Shown here in pieces: positions 37,108 through 50,632 of a stretch of 64,000 bases of DNA. The notes beneath the pieces were generated by a model. That model was not told the origin of the DNA. It ran no database searches and saw only the letters and a list, made by a program, of their open reading frames with translations. Position numbers and translations under genes: made by a program. The stretch spans positions 1,670,570 through 1,734,569 of the forward strand of contig CM053246.1 in NCBI GenBank assembly GCA_028583405.1, read 5' to 3'. The stretch comes from Pogonophryne albipinna (lineage: Eukaryota; Chordata; Actinopteri; Perciformes; Artedidraconidae). Numbering within the stretch: the first letter of the stretch is position 1; each line of letters begins with the position of its first letter.

Positions 37108-38575
37108 AACGAAGACTTCAGAATCTTAAAATCCCTTAACGTTTGTATGCAATTGTGCTAAATTCAACACTGGAATCAAGCAAATATTAATATGTTTGCA
37201 TGACATTAGTTATTTATATTTTGCCATCACTTAATTATACGTTTAATACATTTAAGTCAAGCTAAGGTACATGTGATGGTAGCTAGTTAGTGCTCTTACC
37301 TGTGAGGCCTCCTCCAAACAGCATAATAACCAGACTGTATCATTAAAACTAAATACCAGTTCTAGATCCTTGACTTTAGACAAACAATTCAAAAGACAAC
37401 ATGTATTTAAAGACCAATCTTTATTTGAATGTGCCTCTTAACCTGCCATAGCTGATACCAACTGCACAGGCCTAGTCTGTCACTTTATTTGACTACATGT
37501 GTTTACTTATACATTTAATAGGTTCACACCTTCTGTCCATATGTGCTTTTTACTTAAAACATGTTTGATTAAGTTTTGGTTCACATTTCAATAAATTGTA
37601 TTTGTATTTGCATTCCTTTTGTCCATTATTCTTACTGAAAATGTTAGATCACACATTCACATCTGACTGAAGATTGGCCCCATTTATTTGTGACGTTGCA
37701 AACTCTGCGGTACAAGGCACAGGTGATGTGAAGCTCATAAAGCGAGGCAAATAGAAATAATCAGCTGATGGAGTGTAGATGTGGAAATAGGTGCATTCGA
37801 TCAGCTGACTGTGTTTTCACAATAAAAGTAGTTTCTTAGTGAATGTCCTGTACTGGTCTTAAAATCTCATAACATCAGCTTTTAATGTTCCTCTTGGATG
37901 TTCTTCTTGACCCTCAGAGAAGGAGAACATGTCGTGTCTTTCAGGCATGTCCTTTCCTAACAAAAATGACAGGAAACATAAAACATATTATTGCAGAACA
38001 AGTGTGTTATTTATGAAAGCGGTGTGTTTGTGTGTTTAGGGGCTGAAGATATCATTATTTTGTAATTGTAATCAGATTATGAATGAACAGTATGAAGCTC
38101 ATCAACATTGAAATATATTTTATTATAAAAATAATATTTAACTGTTATCAAAACGTAGTGCAACTGTAGAAGCTTGCTCTGTTGTCTCACTGAAAGAATC
38201 ACTTTTACCACGTTTTTACAGACAATATTGAGAGATAAATAGTAGCAGTTCTCACTATGTGTTAAATATCTTTGCCTTCAATACATTAAATTAGAAAGCT
38301 GACAAAGTCATGTTGCTAAATATCTAAATGTAACTTTTTGCATGGAAAAAACCCTCAACTTAACTGATGTGTAGGTGATCTAGTATTTAGTATTGTTTAA
38401 TGGAATGTATATCAGTTTATTAAAGTCAATACTTCATTTATTTAAACCAATATCTTTCTTGATTCTTTGTACAGTATGAAAAAATAGTCTTTGTACCTGT
38501 GCTGAAGTTCACTGCTGTGAGGAGTCCAGTTCTGTCTCTCACTCTCTGGTCCAGCCTGTCTGCATCACCTGGACA
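37108..38575. other. centre of the inverted-repeat element, nothing recognised
   Basis: AT-rich, non-coding, no readable ends. The remaining centre, 39581-39944, is the same. Confidence 0.45.
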
Positions 38576-38583
38576 CCTTAAAC

Positions 38584-39572
38584 CAGGGTTGGGCAAATGG
38601 CGGGCCGCATGCGGCCCCCACCTCCTCTTTTTGCGGCCCTCAGATTAATTTCTAAACAACATAATTAATAAAATAAAATTAGATTTTTTATTTTTATTTT
38701 TACTTGTAGTACTGATACCGTCCACTAGACTCCTAGTTATGTCGCGAGCTGCGTAGATTATTTCAAATACCGCGAAATAATCTGTGACGCATTTGTGTGT
38801 ATTGTGTTTGTTTCCCGGGGAAACCCTCACAAGAAACACGGCTGTTGTTATGCCTGCTGTGACGTTAAGTTGCCTCTTGTAATTATGCCTTTACAAGCTT
38901 AAAAGTTGTTTTTATCATCTGAATTTGGCGAAACAAGTTTAATATTCTTAAAACCAAGACTTAGTTTATTTGAAATCAGATGAAAACAAACTGTCACGGA
39001 CCCTGCCGTGTTATCTATGATTACTACGCTTTTCATTCATAATTTCAGCGGGAGGGAGGGGGAGTGGTGCTGAGGAACAGCACAGTGCGGGCTGACAGGT
39101 GTCTGTGTTGACATTCCCCTTATTGTGGAATAAGGGGAATGCAGAGACTGGCTACAAGTGTTTTAGGTTCAAGTTAGACAACTAATGTCTGGGTTAGTGT
39201 TCATGACTTCATGTGTATGTCATCTAATTGTTAATCTCAATACACACATTTTCCGTGCTTTCCAATAGTTTAAAATAGTTTTATTCCACTGTTTAATAAC
39301 CTGTTCAATACAAACATGCTTGTAAAAATGAAATAAAATGTCTGTGAACTGATATTTGTTTAGTGAGCTTATTAGAGGATGTTCCCATTTTTTGGGGATG
39401 TTCCCTTTGATTGTAAAATGTCAATGAAGATGTCAGACTTAGTATATTTGTTAATAATTACATACAACACATGGAATTTTTGTGTGTGTGTGTTCCAAGT
39501 GAATCTGCGGCCCCCTGGTGGCCAGTACATCAATGATGTGGCCCCCACCACCATCAAAGTTGCCCATCCCTG
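38584..39572. mobile_element. hAT-type element, TSD CCTTAAAC
   Basis: Ends CAGGGTTGGGCAAATGGCGG and CAAAGTTGCCCATCCCTG, flanked by CCTTAAAC (38576-38583 and 39573-39580). 989 bp; non-coding. It shares about 270 bp with 30985-31290. Confidence 0.9.
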
Positions 39573-40728
39573 CCTTAAACAAACAGATATATATGTAAAG
39601 TACCATGTGTACAAACAATATAACTGATTCTCTTCTGTTGAACATGTTGGATTGTGTATTGTCCGAGTCAGGGTCCTTTTTATTTTACTGTAACTTTGGA
39701 AGTTGTGTTACCAATGCTTACTGTTTATTTGATACCCATTTGGTAATGCAATTAATAAAAACAACAAGGTTTGGGTTCGTTCTTCAGATGACTGTGACGT
39801 TAACGTGTAAGCTCAATAATGAACTCCAGCTCAACCAACCATATTGTAATATCTAAGTAATCATCTTGAAATATGACATTAATAATTGTAATATACACAC
39901 ATCTTATTGTGAGGCTGATTTCACATACACTACTTCGACATTAGCTAAATAGAAAATAGCATGGATCATTTACAAAGGCTTTAAAAACACAGCAGGAGCC
40001 CAAGACAATTATAAAACTTGTCATTATTTCAGTACAGTTCAATAGGTTTTATTTTCATAAACGGTTATCAACCGTTAGTGCCAAAGCAGTAGGCTATAAT
40101 ATATTAATTACTGCTGTAGACTACAACCACTACTTGTTTAGCTAGCATAAACTCAACAAAGCTAGCGTTAGCCAGGGCCATGTCAGCGGACTGGTAGCGA
40201 CACAAACCGTTAGCCCCGCAGTCTCCAGTCACCCGAGCCTCGTCCTTCTGATAGCTCCGCCCCTTCGCTCCAACCCCCCTCCCTCCCCCCACATCTACAG
40301 GTGAAAATTACTTTTGCGACACATTTATCGCAAGAAGTGTAGCAAAAGTCAAGACCGCAGATTCGTCGATGTATACTGCCACAGAGCAGATTCGTCAAGT
40401 TGTAATGACTGATTTGAGAGGTTGTAATAAATAAAGTTGCAGTTGTAATGGATAATATATTTAAAAAATATGTATTTTTCTGCAAGTGAACATTTCATCA
40501 CTAAGTTCATTTTTTTTCTACAAGCTACAAAACTTTTTTTTTTCTTCTGTGACTTCAAATTTGGTTCACAGTTATGTGGATATTTTTTACAAGTGTAAAT
40601 TTGGTTCACAGTTACGTGGATATTTTATACAAGTGTAAATGTATGCACACAAGCTCAGATTTTTTTTCTGCAAGTGCTCACATCAGGTTGTACATGCCCT
40701 CGCATTTTGCACCATATCTACCTTCATA

Positions 40729-42344
40729 CAAAAGGCACTGTTTGGCAAATACATTATCACTATTCTTAGATAATACACAATATTTTAAAACACTTTGAAT
40801 ACAAAAAAACAAATGCAAACATGTATTTTATTATTTAGTAGTGTGTAGGCAATCTGGCATTAATGGGGTGGAGTCATGGAGTTGAGAAAGAAAATAAAAA
40901 ATAATAAGCCTGTACCCACAATCATAAGCTACGCTACACAGAATGGGGATAGGAGATGCACGTTATGAATACAATGTAACTCTTTGTGTTGCAGATGAGC
41001 ATGGAAGAACTGTAGTGTCTGATCATGGAAGTGTCTGATCATTTAGACAATAAAGTAGCATTTTTTTTTTAATGCACGTCGGTGTACAGTAGGCTTTCTC
41101 CAGTAAGCTCCTTTCTTAACCGTCATGTAAACAAGGTAGAATTATCCTGCAGAACGTCGATTTCTCTGCCATCTATACAAGTAACTGGGTTTCTGCTTTT
41201 TAACACTGCAGACGGAGAAAGCACAGTGGAGGGCCTGAAAGGAGATCATATTACACGTAGCGACTCGTCCTCATATTTAAAACGTATCTGGCCAAAGCCT
41301 GTAGAAGTCTAAATAAGTCGATATCCACTGCTGAATTGGATATTGAATTATTAGTCAAATTCACACAATGTTGTGAGGAGGAGCTCTGCTTTGCCTGCCT
41401 ATCCTCCTCTCACTGCCGTCAGTCCACTCCGACCGACACACACAATGTGGCCTTTTCTGATACTATAGTGTATCCCATTGAATCCTGTGCTGTTAGACAG
41501 GATACGTTTTGAAGAAGAAATACAACTTTAAAATCGGTCTAAATGATCAGATACATTAACCATAACCTTTTTCCATTCTCAACTGCAACACAAAATATAA
41601 TCACAGCACAAAGTTTATTATTCATAAATTCTCCCCATAAAACAAAAACAAATAAACAAAGAAAAAGCTTCTATATATTGAGCCTTGAAAGTGCTCTCTA
41701 TACTATACGCCTGGGATGGCTTATGACCATGAAATGAGAAAATGTAAACTTTGCCGTAGAGGTACACCAAATACATTGTTGGAAAGGTCTTGACTTGGAG
41801 AGCAACATATGTCAGTATGAAGATTCCACATGGCTCCTGCTTTGAAATACTGACCTTTGAACCTTGACCTCGGTGCATGTTTGAAGGCTTATATAAGCAA
41901 CAAAAGGGACTACAGACATGGGACATACTGTTCTAGAGAGCTCTTGATCTCAGCTATCATGTGAGTATAGTCAAAACTGGGGGCACTGTCAAATTTGGGT
42001 CAAATATGGTTAAAATGTATTTAAAATCTGATTACACACATGTGTTTACCATCCCCTTAAACCCCTCAGTGTATTCTTAACACAAATATATTTTAAAAAC
42101 TACGATTCCCTAGAGCCACGCTATGCAGCTTGGTACAAATCAGCACCACAGTTGTAGTTCTTCTGGATTGCAAAGACATAGGGTCTTAAAAATATATATC
42201 TACTAAGTATATACAATATCTAGTATAGCCAAACTAGTAATTACACTGCATAAAGATTATTTGTATTAAGAAAAAGATGTTGGTTTATTTAAGATATTTT
42301 AGCTATTCTAGAAATAGGGTTTTTCGGTTGGTTCTTTCTTTTTT
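40729..42344. other. intron, no feature recognised
   Basis: AT-rich sequence. The open frame at 41082-41312 and others show no motif or splice context I can support. Confidence 0.45.
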
Positions 42345-42790
42345 GGTTACTCTGATCTTCTACAGTACATTGTTGGTTACTGTGATTATCTACAGTACAT
42401 TGTTGATGACTGTGATCTTCCACAGTTGGTTACTGTGATTATCTACAGTACATTGTTGATTACTGTGATCTTCTACAGTACATTGTTGGTTACTGTGATC
42501 TTCTACAGTACATTGTTGGTTACTGTGATCTTCCACAGTTGGTTACTGTGATTATCTACAGTACATTGTTGATTACTGTGATCTTCTACAGTACATTGTT
42601 GGTTACTGTGATCTTCTACAGTACATTGTTGATTACTGTGATCTTCTACAGTACATTGTTGGTTACTGTGATCTTCCACAGTTGGTTACTGTGATTATTT
42701 ACAGTTGGTTACTGTGATTGTTGGTTCTTGGACAGTGTATTGTTAGTTACTGTGATTTTCTACAGTACATTGTTGGTTACTGAGATTTTA
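42345..42790. repeat. minisatellite, about 30-bp unit
   Basis: Tandem units GGTTACTGTGATCTTCTACA followed by GTACATTGTT (30 bp), mixed with a 23-bp short form lacking the GTACATT part, about fifteen units in all. It ends next to a segment with TACAGT motifs that may be the end of a further transposon (to about 42949). Confidence 0.9.
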
Positions 42791-42949
42791 TACAGTTGGG
42801 ACGTTACTACTGATATTTTTAAAGTAACTCCAGAGGTACAGTAATTTTTGGTTGGAAACACGGTATTATACTCTAAAATAGTATAGAGTAATTTACTGTG
42901 CACAAACACTGTAAATAACTGTGGATTTCACAGCCATTTTTTACAGTGT

Positions 42950-43392
42950 GCCTCTTCACCCACTACCGAGCCCACATCACCCCTGCCCTTCAAAACCTGC
43001 ACTGGCTCCCCATCCGTCAATGAATACATTTAAAAATCTCCTCCTGACCCACAACGCACTCAACAACCAGCCCCCACCTCACTGACCTGCTCCACCACCA
43101 CACCCCCTCCCGCAGCCTTCGCTCATCAGAAGCCAACCTCCTTTCTATCCCCAGACGAACCAAGCACCGGACCTGGGGTGACAGAGCCTTCTCCATCTCT
43201 GCCCCCACCCTCTGGAACTCCCTCCCACAACAAATCAGAGACTGTACTGACCTCCCCACCTTCGAAACACTGACCAAAGCTTTTAACTTGTGATTAACCT
43301 GTCCTTGTGACTAATGTGGTTTTTTTAACTTTATTTTCTTACATCTGTAAAGCGTATTTGATAAATAAAATGTATTATCATTATTATTATTA
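42950..43392 (+). mobile_element. L2-type LINE 3' fragment
   Basis: In translation this gives HITPALQNLHWLPIRQ with a stop, then LRSSEANLLSIPRRTKHRTW and APTLWNSLPQQIRDCTDLP, the C-terminal end of fish L2 (CR1-like) ORF2. The 3' UTR ends in an ATT-rich tail (about 43375-43392). It is strongly 5' truncated, with several stops, and ends 490 bp before reep6 exon 3 in the same orientation. Confidence 0.8.
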
Positions 43393-44034
<642 letters not shown>

Positions 44035-44165
44035 TGAAGGACCAATGATTGTTTCAAATTATTCTAAGCTTACTTTGGTATAACTTCAACAGAACTTAAT
44101 TTAGTGTGAATTCTGCCCATTTTAAGGGCAGTTAGAATCGCTAAATGGAATTACAGATGTGTTAA

Positions 44166-45165
44166 CCTGTTAAGTCCTGAGCCTGTTTTTCAGGTCTCAG
44201 GCTCGAAAATGACATTCCCAGAACAAATGACCATATCTTCTCTTCTAAAAGGGTTAAATTAATAATCTTTCTTCTCAAAGTATTGATAAACCTGTGAGTT
44301 GGATGTAGAAAAGTCAGAATCAATATAGATATTTTAAAGAAAATTCAGATTGAACATAGTAAAAAACTGTAAATTATAGTGTCCGTCCAAAAAATATGTT
44401 GTACTTATAGTGAAAACTAACCTTGGATGATGGGTTAGTAGACTAAAAGCTTTAGGAATCCAAAGTACAACATATAATAAGTACCCTGTATCAAGATTGA
44501 TGCGAAACAAGTGATATTTGACCTTTTTAGACAGATTTAGCAAAAAAAACTCTTCTGGGGCCATTTGGGTGGTAGGAATGGCCTGCTCTACTATTTTAAA
44601 ACGGAATTGCAGTTTTATTGCTTATAGATTATCAGAACATTTCAAAGGGGACACAGCCACATTGGATATTAACCTATGGATTAACTACACCGTCGTTTTT
44701 ATCATTTTAATGCCATTGAAGACCAGTTTAGACATGACAAAGACAAAGGTAAGCAATGTTAGCATTGTGGGCTACCTATAGCGCCACTTGTTTTGATGTA
44801 CGTTTTTGTTGATAACATCATGAGTGTGTATCTTTCAGTGTTGAGGTGGGCACCGTTAGATTCTGTGTCTTTACGATCATAAACAATGTGTTGGATGTGC
44901 AGCTAGGATAAGTAATAAGGGAGCTAGGAGTGATTTTCGGTGCAGTAATAGGTTAGCATTTTTTGCTCGGGCTAATTCAGAGGCTCACTGTTAGCATTGT
45001 GTGTTTTTTTTAATTATTTTTTTTAAAAGATCAGTTAAATGAGTTTTTTCTCGTTATATGGATATAAAATATTCATAGTTTATTAAATATTAAGGTTCCT
45101 TAGACGTTGTTTCCTGAAAATGACGCGATTTCGGCCCCGGAACCGGGTCCGTGGGGCTTAAGAGG
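44166..45165. mobile_element. TTAA-target element, 1.0 kb
   Basis: Ends CCTGTTAAGTCC and GGGCTTAAGAGG, flanked by TTAA (44162-44165 and 45166-45169). No transposase; the frame at 44518-44781 has no motif. The right third recurs as a truncated copy at 59085-59364. Confidence 0.8.
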
Positions 45166-45834
45166 TTAAAGGCTTCGGAATCCCCCCCATTGTAGTTAAA
45201 AACTGTAAAAACTAGGGCCCCCAAACTGCATCTTGCATAGGGCCCCCAAAAAGCTAGAAACGGCCCTGACTACGAAGCAGGGTTTTCGTTTAGCAAGATA
45301 ACTTCTGGGATTTCCGGTACTACGAAGCTGGTTCCCTTTTTAGCGGGCTAGATAACTTATTCTGAACGGCTAGCCTGTGCCGGAGCAGGATAGCTTCCAG
45401 GATAAGAGATCAACTGTGCGGAGTTCTTCTTCTTCTTTGCTTTAATGGCGAATCGCTTCCACTTGGAGCATATCACCACTGTACTGTTGATTTATTTCAT
45501 GTATAAACTACCCATATTGTTCATGTAGAACAGTGTTCACGTAAGCCTGCACATTGATTTTATTTTTCATTGAATGTAACCGTTTCAATAAGGATAAATC
45601 TATTATAGGTTGAGGTAGAAACCATGGTAGAACAGCTGATAACAACAGTGTGCAGAGTTTAAAGCGATCAAGTCATATTACAGGATAAAGGAAATACAGT
45701 TTAAACTGCCGTTGCAGTTAAAATCACCGTCTGTGTGAACGTGAAAATGAATAGAATATCACCTCCCATCTTCAGAGCAATCTGACTATTATATTAGCGT
45801 TAAGAAAGCTTACTTAAATATCTGCCACAACATA

Positions 45835-46411
45835 CACTGAACAAAAATATAAATGCAACACTTTTGTTTTTGCTGGTGTCAGACGATCTTGGAGGTGAAC
45901 ATGCTGGATGTGGAGGTCCTGGGCTGGTGTGGTTACACGTGGTCTGCGGTTGTGAGGCCGGTTGGATGTACTGCCAAATTCTCTGAAACGCCTTTGGAGA
46001 TGGCTTATGGTAGAGAAATGAACATTCAATTCATGGGCAACAGCTCTGGTGGACATTCCTGCTGTCAGCATGCCAATTGCACGCTCCCTCAAAACTTGCG
46101 ACATCTGTGGCATTGTGCTGTGTGATAAAACTGAACATTTTAGAGTGGCCTTTTATTGTGGCCAGCCTAAGGCACACCTGTGCAATAATCATGCTGTCTA
46201 ATCAGCATCTTGATATGCCACACCTGTGAGGTGGGATGGATTATCTCGGCAAAGGAGAAGTGCTCACTATCACAGACTTTTTCAGATTTGTGAACAATAT
46301 TTGAGAGAAATGGTTATTTTGTGTATATAGAAAATGTTTTAGATCTTTGAGTTAATCTCATGAAAAATGGGAGCAAAAACAAAAGTGTTGCATTTATATT
46401 TTTGTTCAGTG
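45835..46411 (-). mobile_element. Tc1-like element, TA target
   Basis: Ends CACTGAACAAAAATATAAAT and ATTTATATTTTTGTTCAGTG, flanked by TA (45833-45834 and 46412-46413). 577 bp with only the N-terminal transposase part. Confidence 0.9.
45862..46113 (-). pseudogene. Tc1-like transposase N-terminus
   Basis: [20 protein letters not shown] followed by [16 protein letters not shown] and [19 protein letters not shown]: the paired-type helix-turn-helix and the GRPR-like linker of Tc1-family transposases, which bind the inverted ends. The DDE catalytic part is deleted; the frame runs into the other end of the element. Confidence 0.9.
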
Positions 46412-49400
46412 TAAGTAACCGGATCAAAGTAACATTACGTAGGCTACAGTCCGCGGCACTGTGAGTGCAGACGTCGATGTGTCCCATTATCATTCATATC
46501 ACATCATAATGTATCATATATTTCCTTATCTGAGTCAGCTGAGCCGTATCTGGCCGTGCACATACTGTATGCAGAAGTAACCAGGTTAGGTTGAACCAGC
46601 TTCGTAGTACAGGCCTCTGGTCCCGACCAGGGGGGTGTACTACGAATCTCAACCTATCCTGGATATGTTTGAGTTATCCGGTTGACTTAATCCAAAACAA
46701 AGCCGCTCCCGCTAAACTGTCCTACAACGCTGGCTATCAACTTGTTCGCTCAAGCCAGCCGTGTCCTATCTAGTTAGGTGCGCGTTCACATGAAAGGGGT
46801 GGTATCTGGAGCATTCGACCAATCACAAACATGGAGAAGCGTACTGACAGTGCAGCGTCATACTTCCTGAATGAAAAGTCAACTATAATATTAGACATAT
46901 GAAGAAGTTAAACTTTAAACATCCATGACTTGCTTAAAATAATACTTATGCATACAGTAGGCCTATGTGACACTGTGAGTGTTGCACGGCCAGTTACGGC
47001 TCAGCTGACTCAGATAAGGAGATATATGATACATTATGAAGTGATATGATGTGATATGAATGATAATGGGACACATCGACGTCTGCACTCACAGTGCCGC
47101 GGACTGTAGGCAACGTAATGTTACTTTGATCCGGTTACTTATGTTGTGGCAGATATTTAATTAAGCTTTCTTAACATAATAGTATAATAGTTATAATAGT
47201 CAGATTGCTCTGAAGATGGGAGGTGATATTCTATTCATTTTCACGTTCACACAGTCGGTGATTTTGGCCGGCCGTCTTTCCTGCAACGGCAGTTTAAACT
47301 GTATTTCCTCCGCACACTGAGCTCTGATTGGTCAGCAGGCGTGGTGCTTTCGCTGAGTTGATCTCTTATCCTGGAACCTATCCTGCTTCGGAGCACAGAC
47401 TAGGTTCCAGGAAAAGTCACCATGGAGATCTAGCCCGCTAAAAAGTGAACCAGCTTCGTAGTACCGGAAATCCCAGAAGTTATCTTGCTAAACGAAAATC
47501 CTGCTTCGTAGTATACCCCCCAGGTTAGCCGCACAGCATAAGTTACCATGGAGATCTAGCCCGCTAAAAAGTGAACCAGCTTCGTAGTACCGGAAATCCC
47601 AGAAGTTATCTTGCTAAACGAAAATCCTGCTTCGTAGTATACCTCCCAGGTTAGCCGCACAGCATAAGTTACCATGGAGATCTAGCCTGCTAAAAAGATA
47701 ACCAGCTTCGTAGGACCGGAAACCCAGAGTTTTCCCTGAAGTTAGCCGGCTAAGCGAAAATCCTGCTTCGTAGTATACCCCCCTGAGGCCTGTACTACGA
47801 AGCTGGATTTTCCTAACCTGGATATGTTTGAGTTAGCCGGTTGGCCTAATCCAAAACATACGCGCTGTCACTAAACGGTCCTATGACGCTGGTTATCAAG
47901 TGGATCGCTCAAGCCAGCCGTGTCCTATCTATAGTTAGGTGTGCGTTCACATGAAAGGGGTGGTATTTGGAGCATTCGACCAATCACAAACATGGAGAAG
48001 CGCACTGACGGCGCAGCGTCATACTTCCTGAATGAAAAGTGAACTTTAATACTAGTCAAATATGAAGAAGTTAAACTTTAAACATCCATGACTTAAACAC
48101 TTTATCCAGGATAAAAGCCACATAGCTGCACCTGCAAGGTGAATACAGCTGGTAAAAGAACAAGTGTTTGAATGCGTACATTAACAGGTTTATGATATCA
48201 CTGCCCGTCTAAGACACGATCTGACTTTAATTACATTTGACTCGAGTGTTTCGCCAACTTAATGTGTTGCTTAAAATAATACTTCTGCATACAGTATGTG
48301 ACACAGTGAGTGTTGCACGGCCAGATACGGCTCAGCTGACTCAGAAAAGGAGATATATGATACATTATGATGTGATGATGTGATATGAATGATAATGGGA
48401 CACATCGACGTCTGCACTCAGTGTACTTATGTTGTGGCAGGTATTTAAGTAAGCTTTCTTAACGCTAATGTTATATTAGTCAGATTGCTCTAAAGATGGA
48501 GGTGATATTCTATTCATGTTCACGTTCACACAGTCGGTGTTTTTTGCCGGCCGTCTTTCCTGCAACGGCAGTTTAAACTGTATTTCCTTTCTCCTGTAAT
48601 ATGACTTGATCGCTTTAAACTCCGCACACTGAGCTCTGATTGGTCAGCAGGCAGTGCTTTCACTGAGTTGATCTCTTAGCCTGCAACCTAACCTGCTCCG
48701 GAGCAGGTTAGCCGCACAGCATAAGTTACCATGGAGATCTAGCCCGCTAAAAAGAGAACCAGCGTCGTAGGACCGGAAACCCCGAGTTTTCCCTGAAGTT
48801 AGCCGGCTAAGCGAAAATCCTGCTTCGTAGTACAGGCCTCTGGTGTGTGTTTACCAGTGTTGGGACTAACTAACTAATAATTATAGTTACTGTGATTTAA
48901 ATGGGTGCGTTACTGCGTTACATTATGTGATGGAACTGAACCGAATCTCCCTGCGGATGTAACTTACAGGCGAATACAGTGATGTCCTCTCACAGTACCA
49001 TGGAAAAGTGAGAGTGACCAGAGAGCAGTGATGATTGGTTAACGCGGGGTAACATTTCAGGGTAAGCCAATCAGAGACAGAGTTGGGCGGGTCTTGCCTT
49101 ATGTGGAAAATACAGGAGCCTCATCCCAATACCCCTCCTCGGCTCCTCTCTTCCCCTCCTCCGGGACTTGACCCGGAAATCGATCAAGACACGCCATTTT
49201 GAACGACGTCCCAATAGCTGAAATGCACACGGAGGAGTCGAGGAGGGGTGAGGGAGGAGGGGTGCGGGAGGAGACGAAAGGGAGGATACCAAGCCCCCAG
49301 GAAGTGCGCCGGAGTCTGATGAGAATATTCACACTTTTTCCCATTGACTTACATTGGGAAAGAGTGGTCTGTAACTCGTTGGATAATTTTTTTTAAACTA

Positions 49401-49851
49401 AATAAACTACCCAGTATGAACACTTGTATAGCCCTTATTAAAAACATTCGTTCCTCAAGTTGTAAAAATGTGCTAATAACGTTATTCTGAGAGTTATTTC
49501 CCTCTGCATTATGAACGCGCATCTAACCCACGGGACCGCGCCGCCCGGCACGTTCATGTTACGTGTTCAGCACTACATTCGTTTATCTTTACCCATGGAT
49601 GCACAATAAGAACGGACCCATATCGTCTTACTGCCATCCCACGGAGCTGTAATAATGGATATATTGCACATGTTTGCTGTAATTCATCATTTGTAAAATA
49701 TTATCTACATGGGCTGTATGATTAAATCTTGTACCGTAAATGTTGTATTAAATAAAGTTAATATTACCGACGTTAGATTAACGTCCCTGTAGCTTATTAT
49801 TGCACTAAGAAGCTTATTGCACTGTGTATATATATATATATATATATATAT

Positions 49852-50616
49852 CAGGGTTTCCGCTAGGATTTTTTCTCGCCGGTCAAATGTTCGGGCAGAA
49901 TTTATTTTAACGGACAAATTTGAAACTTACCGGTCATATTTCACTAATAATAATAAGAGTTGTGTAGCAGAGTTTCCGTTAGCAGGTAATTACCGGACTC
50001 TGACCGGATATGCTGATGTTTAAAACTGAGTTAATGGGGCTCGTTTTTATATTGCTTCAGTTTATAATCGTAACAGATCGAAAAATTCAGATTCATTTTT
50101 CAATAAATTATTCCACAAACAACATAATTATTACATTCAAACAAACTACTTGTAGTAGATAACGTACATTATTGAAAAGTTTACATCAACTTTGAATAAT
50201 AACATGGGAGAAACGGAGCCTCTCTTTTCCTCTCTCCCTCCCTCTCTCTCCTGACAGCCCGTCAGTTTATCATGCAGCTCCTGCAGCTCGCTAAACAGAG
50301 GCGGGGCTTCAGGTGATTATGCAGAGCTGCGTGTCTCGGTCTGACTCAGCAGCTGATCTGATCTCTCTCTCGCGTCCGGTTATACCTCACTCGCATTTAT
50401 GTCCATATCGATCAGATCCAGCTCTCCTGATCGGCCTTTATAGAGAGCACCGATCAAACTATTAAGAGTGAATATCGGCCGATAATGACCGGCGGCCGAT
50501 CTATCGGAGCATCCCTAATTATTACCAGACATTTTGACCGGCAGGTTTTGAATTTACCGGTTTTTAATACATTTTACCAGCTAAAAAACGGTAATTACCG
50601 CCTAACGGAAACCATG
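49852..50616. mobile_element. hAT-type element in a (TA)n tract
   Basis: Ends CAGGGTTTCCGCTAGG and CCTAACGGAAACCATG with a few mismatches, both next to (AT)n, so an ATATATAT target duplication is likely but not provable. Its right half includes the right end of the 22105 family (CGGAGCATCCCTAA, about 50503-50516). Confidence 0.7.
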
Positions 50617-50632
50617 ATATATATATATATAT

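Larger units (their letters stand above)
35913..40728. mobile_element. large inverted-repeat element, arms about 0.8-1.2 kb
   Basis: The left arm 35913-37107 is mirrored by 39945-40728. Both start TATGAAGGTAGATATGGTGC at the outside and share the GAAGGGGCGGAGCTATCAGA region and the inner CTATTTTCTATTTAG. The left arm is longer because it contains a LINE/SINE-type insertion (about 36145-36415) and a repeated 45-bp unit; the right arm lacks some bases near 40170. The 2.8-kb centre has no coding frame and holds a hAT element. Flanks CAAAAA and CAAAAGG are only weakly alike, so target duplication is unproven. Confidence 0.75.
45270..48840. mobile_element. cluster of inverted and tandem transposon copies (TACTACGAAGC ends)
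   Basis: One family appears at least three times: inverted at about 45270-46618, direct at about 46628-47520, and a complete-looking copy at 47785-48840 with ends GAGGCCTGTACTACGAAGC and GCTTCGTAGTACAGGCCTC. Two further copies of a 120-bp tail unit are tandem at 47521-47784 (each with CATGGAGATCTAGCC and GAAATCCCAGAAGTT or a variant). Inside the inverted copy lies a Tc1-like element. No transposase of the family itself is visible, so its class is unknown. Confidence 0.65.

Noticed and set aside
42345..42790. CRISPR-like regularly spaced repeats
   Set aside because: Units are contiguous with no unique spacers and the genome is a vertebrate one; this is a minisatellite. The same holds for 54010-54543.
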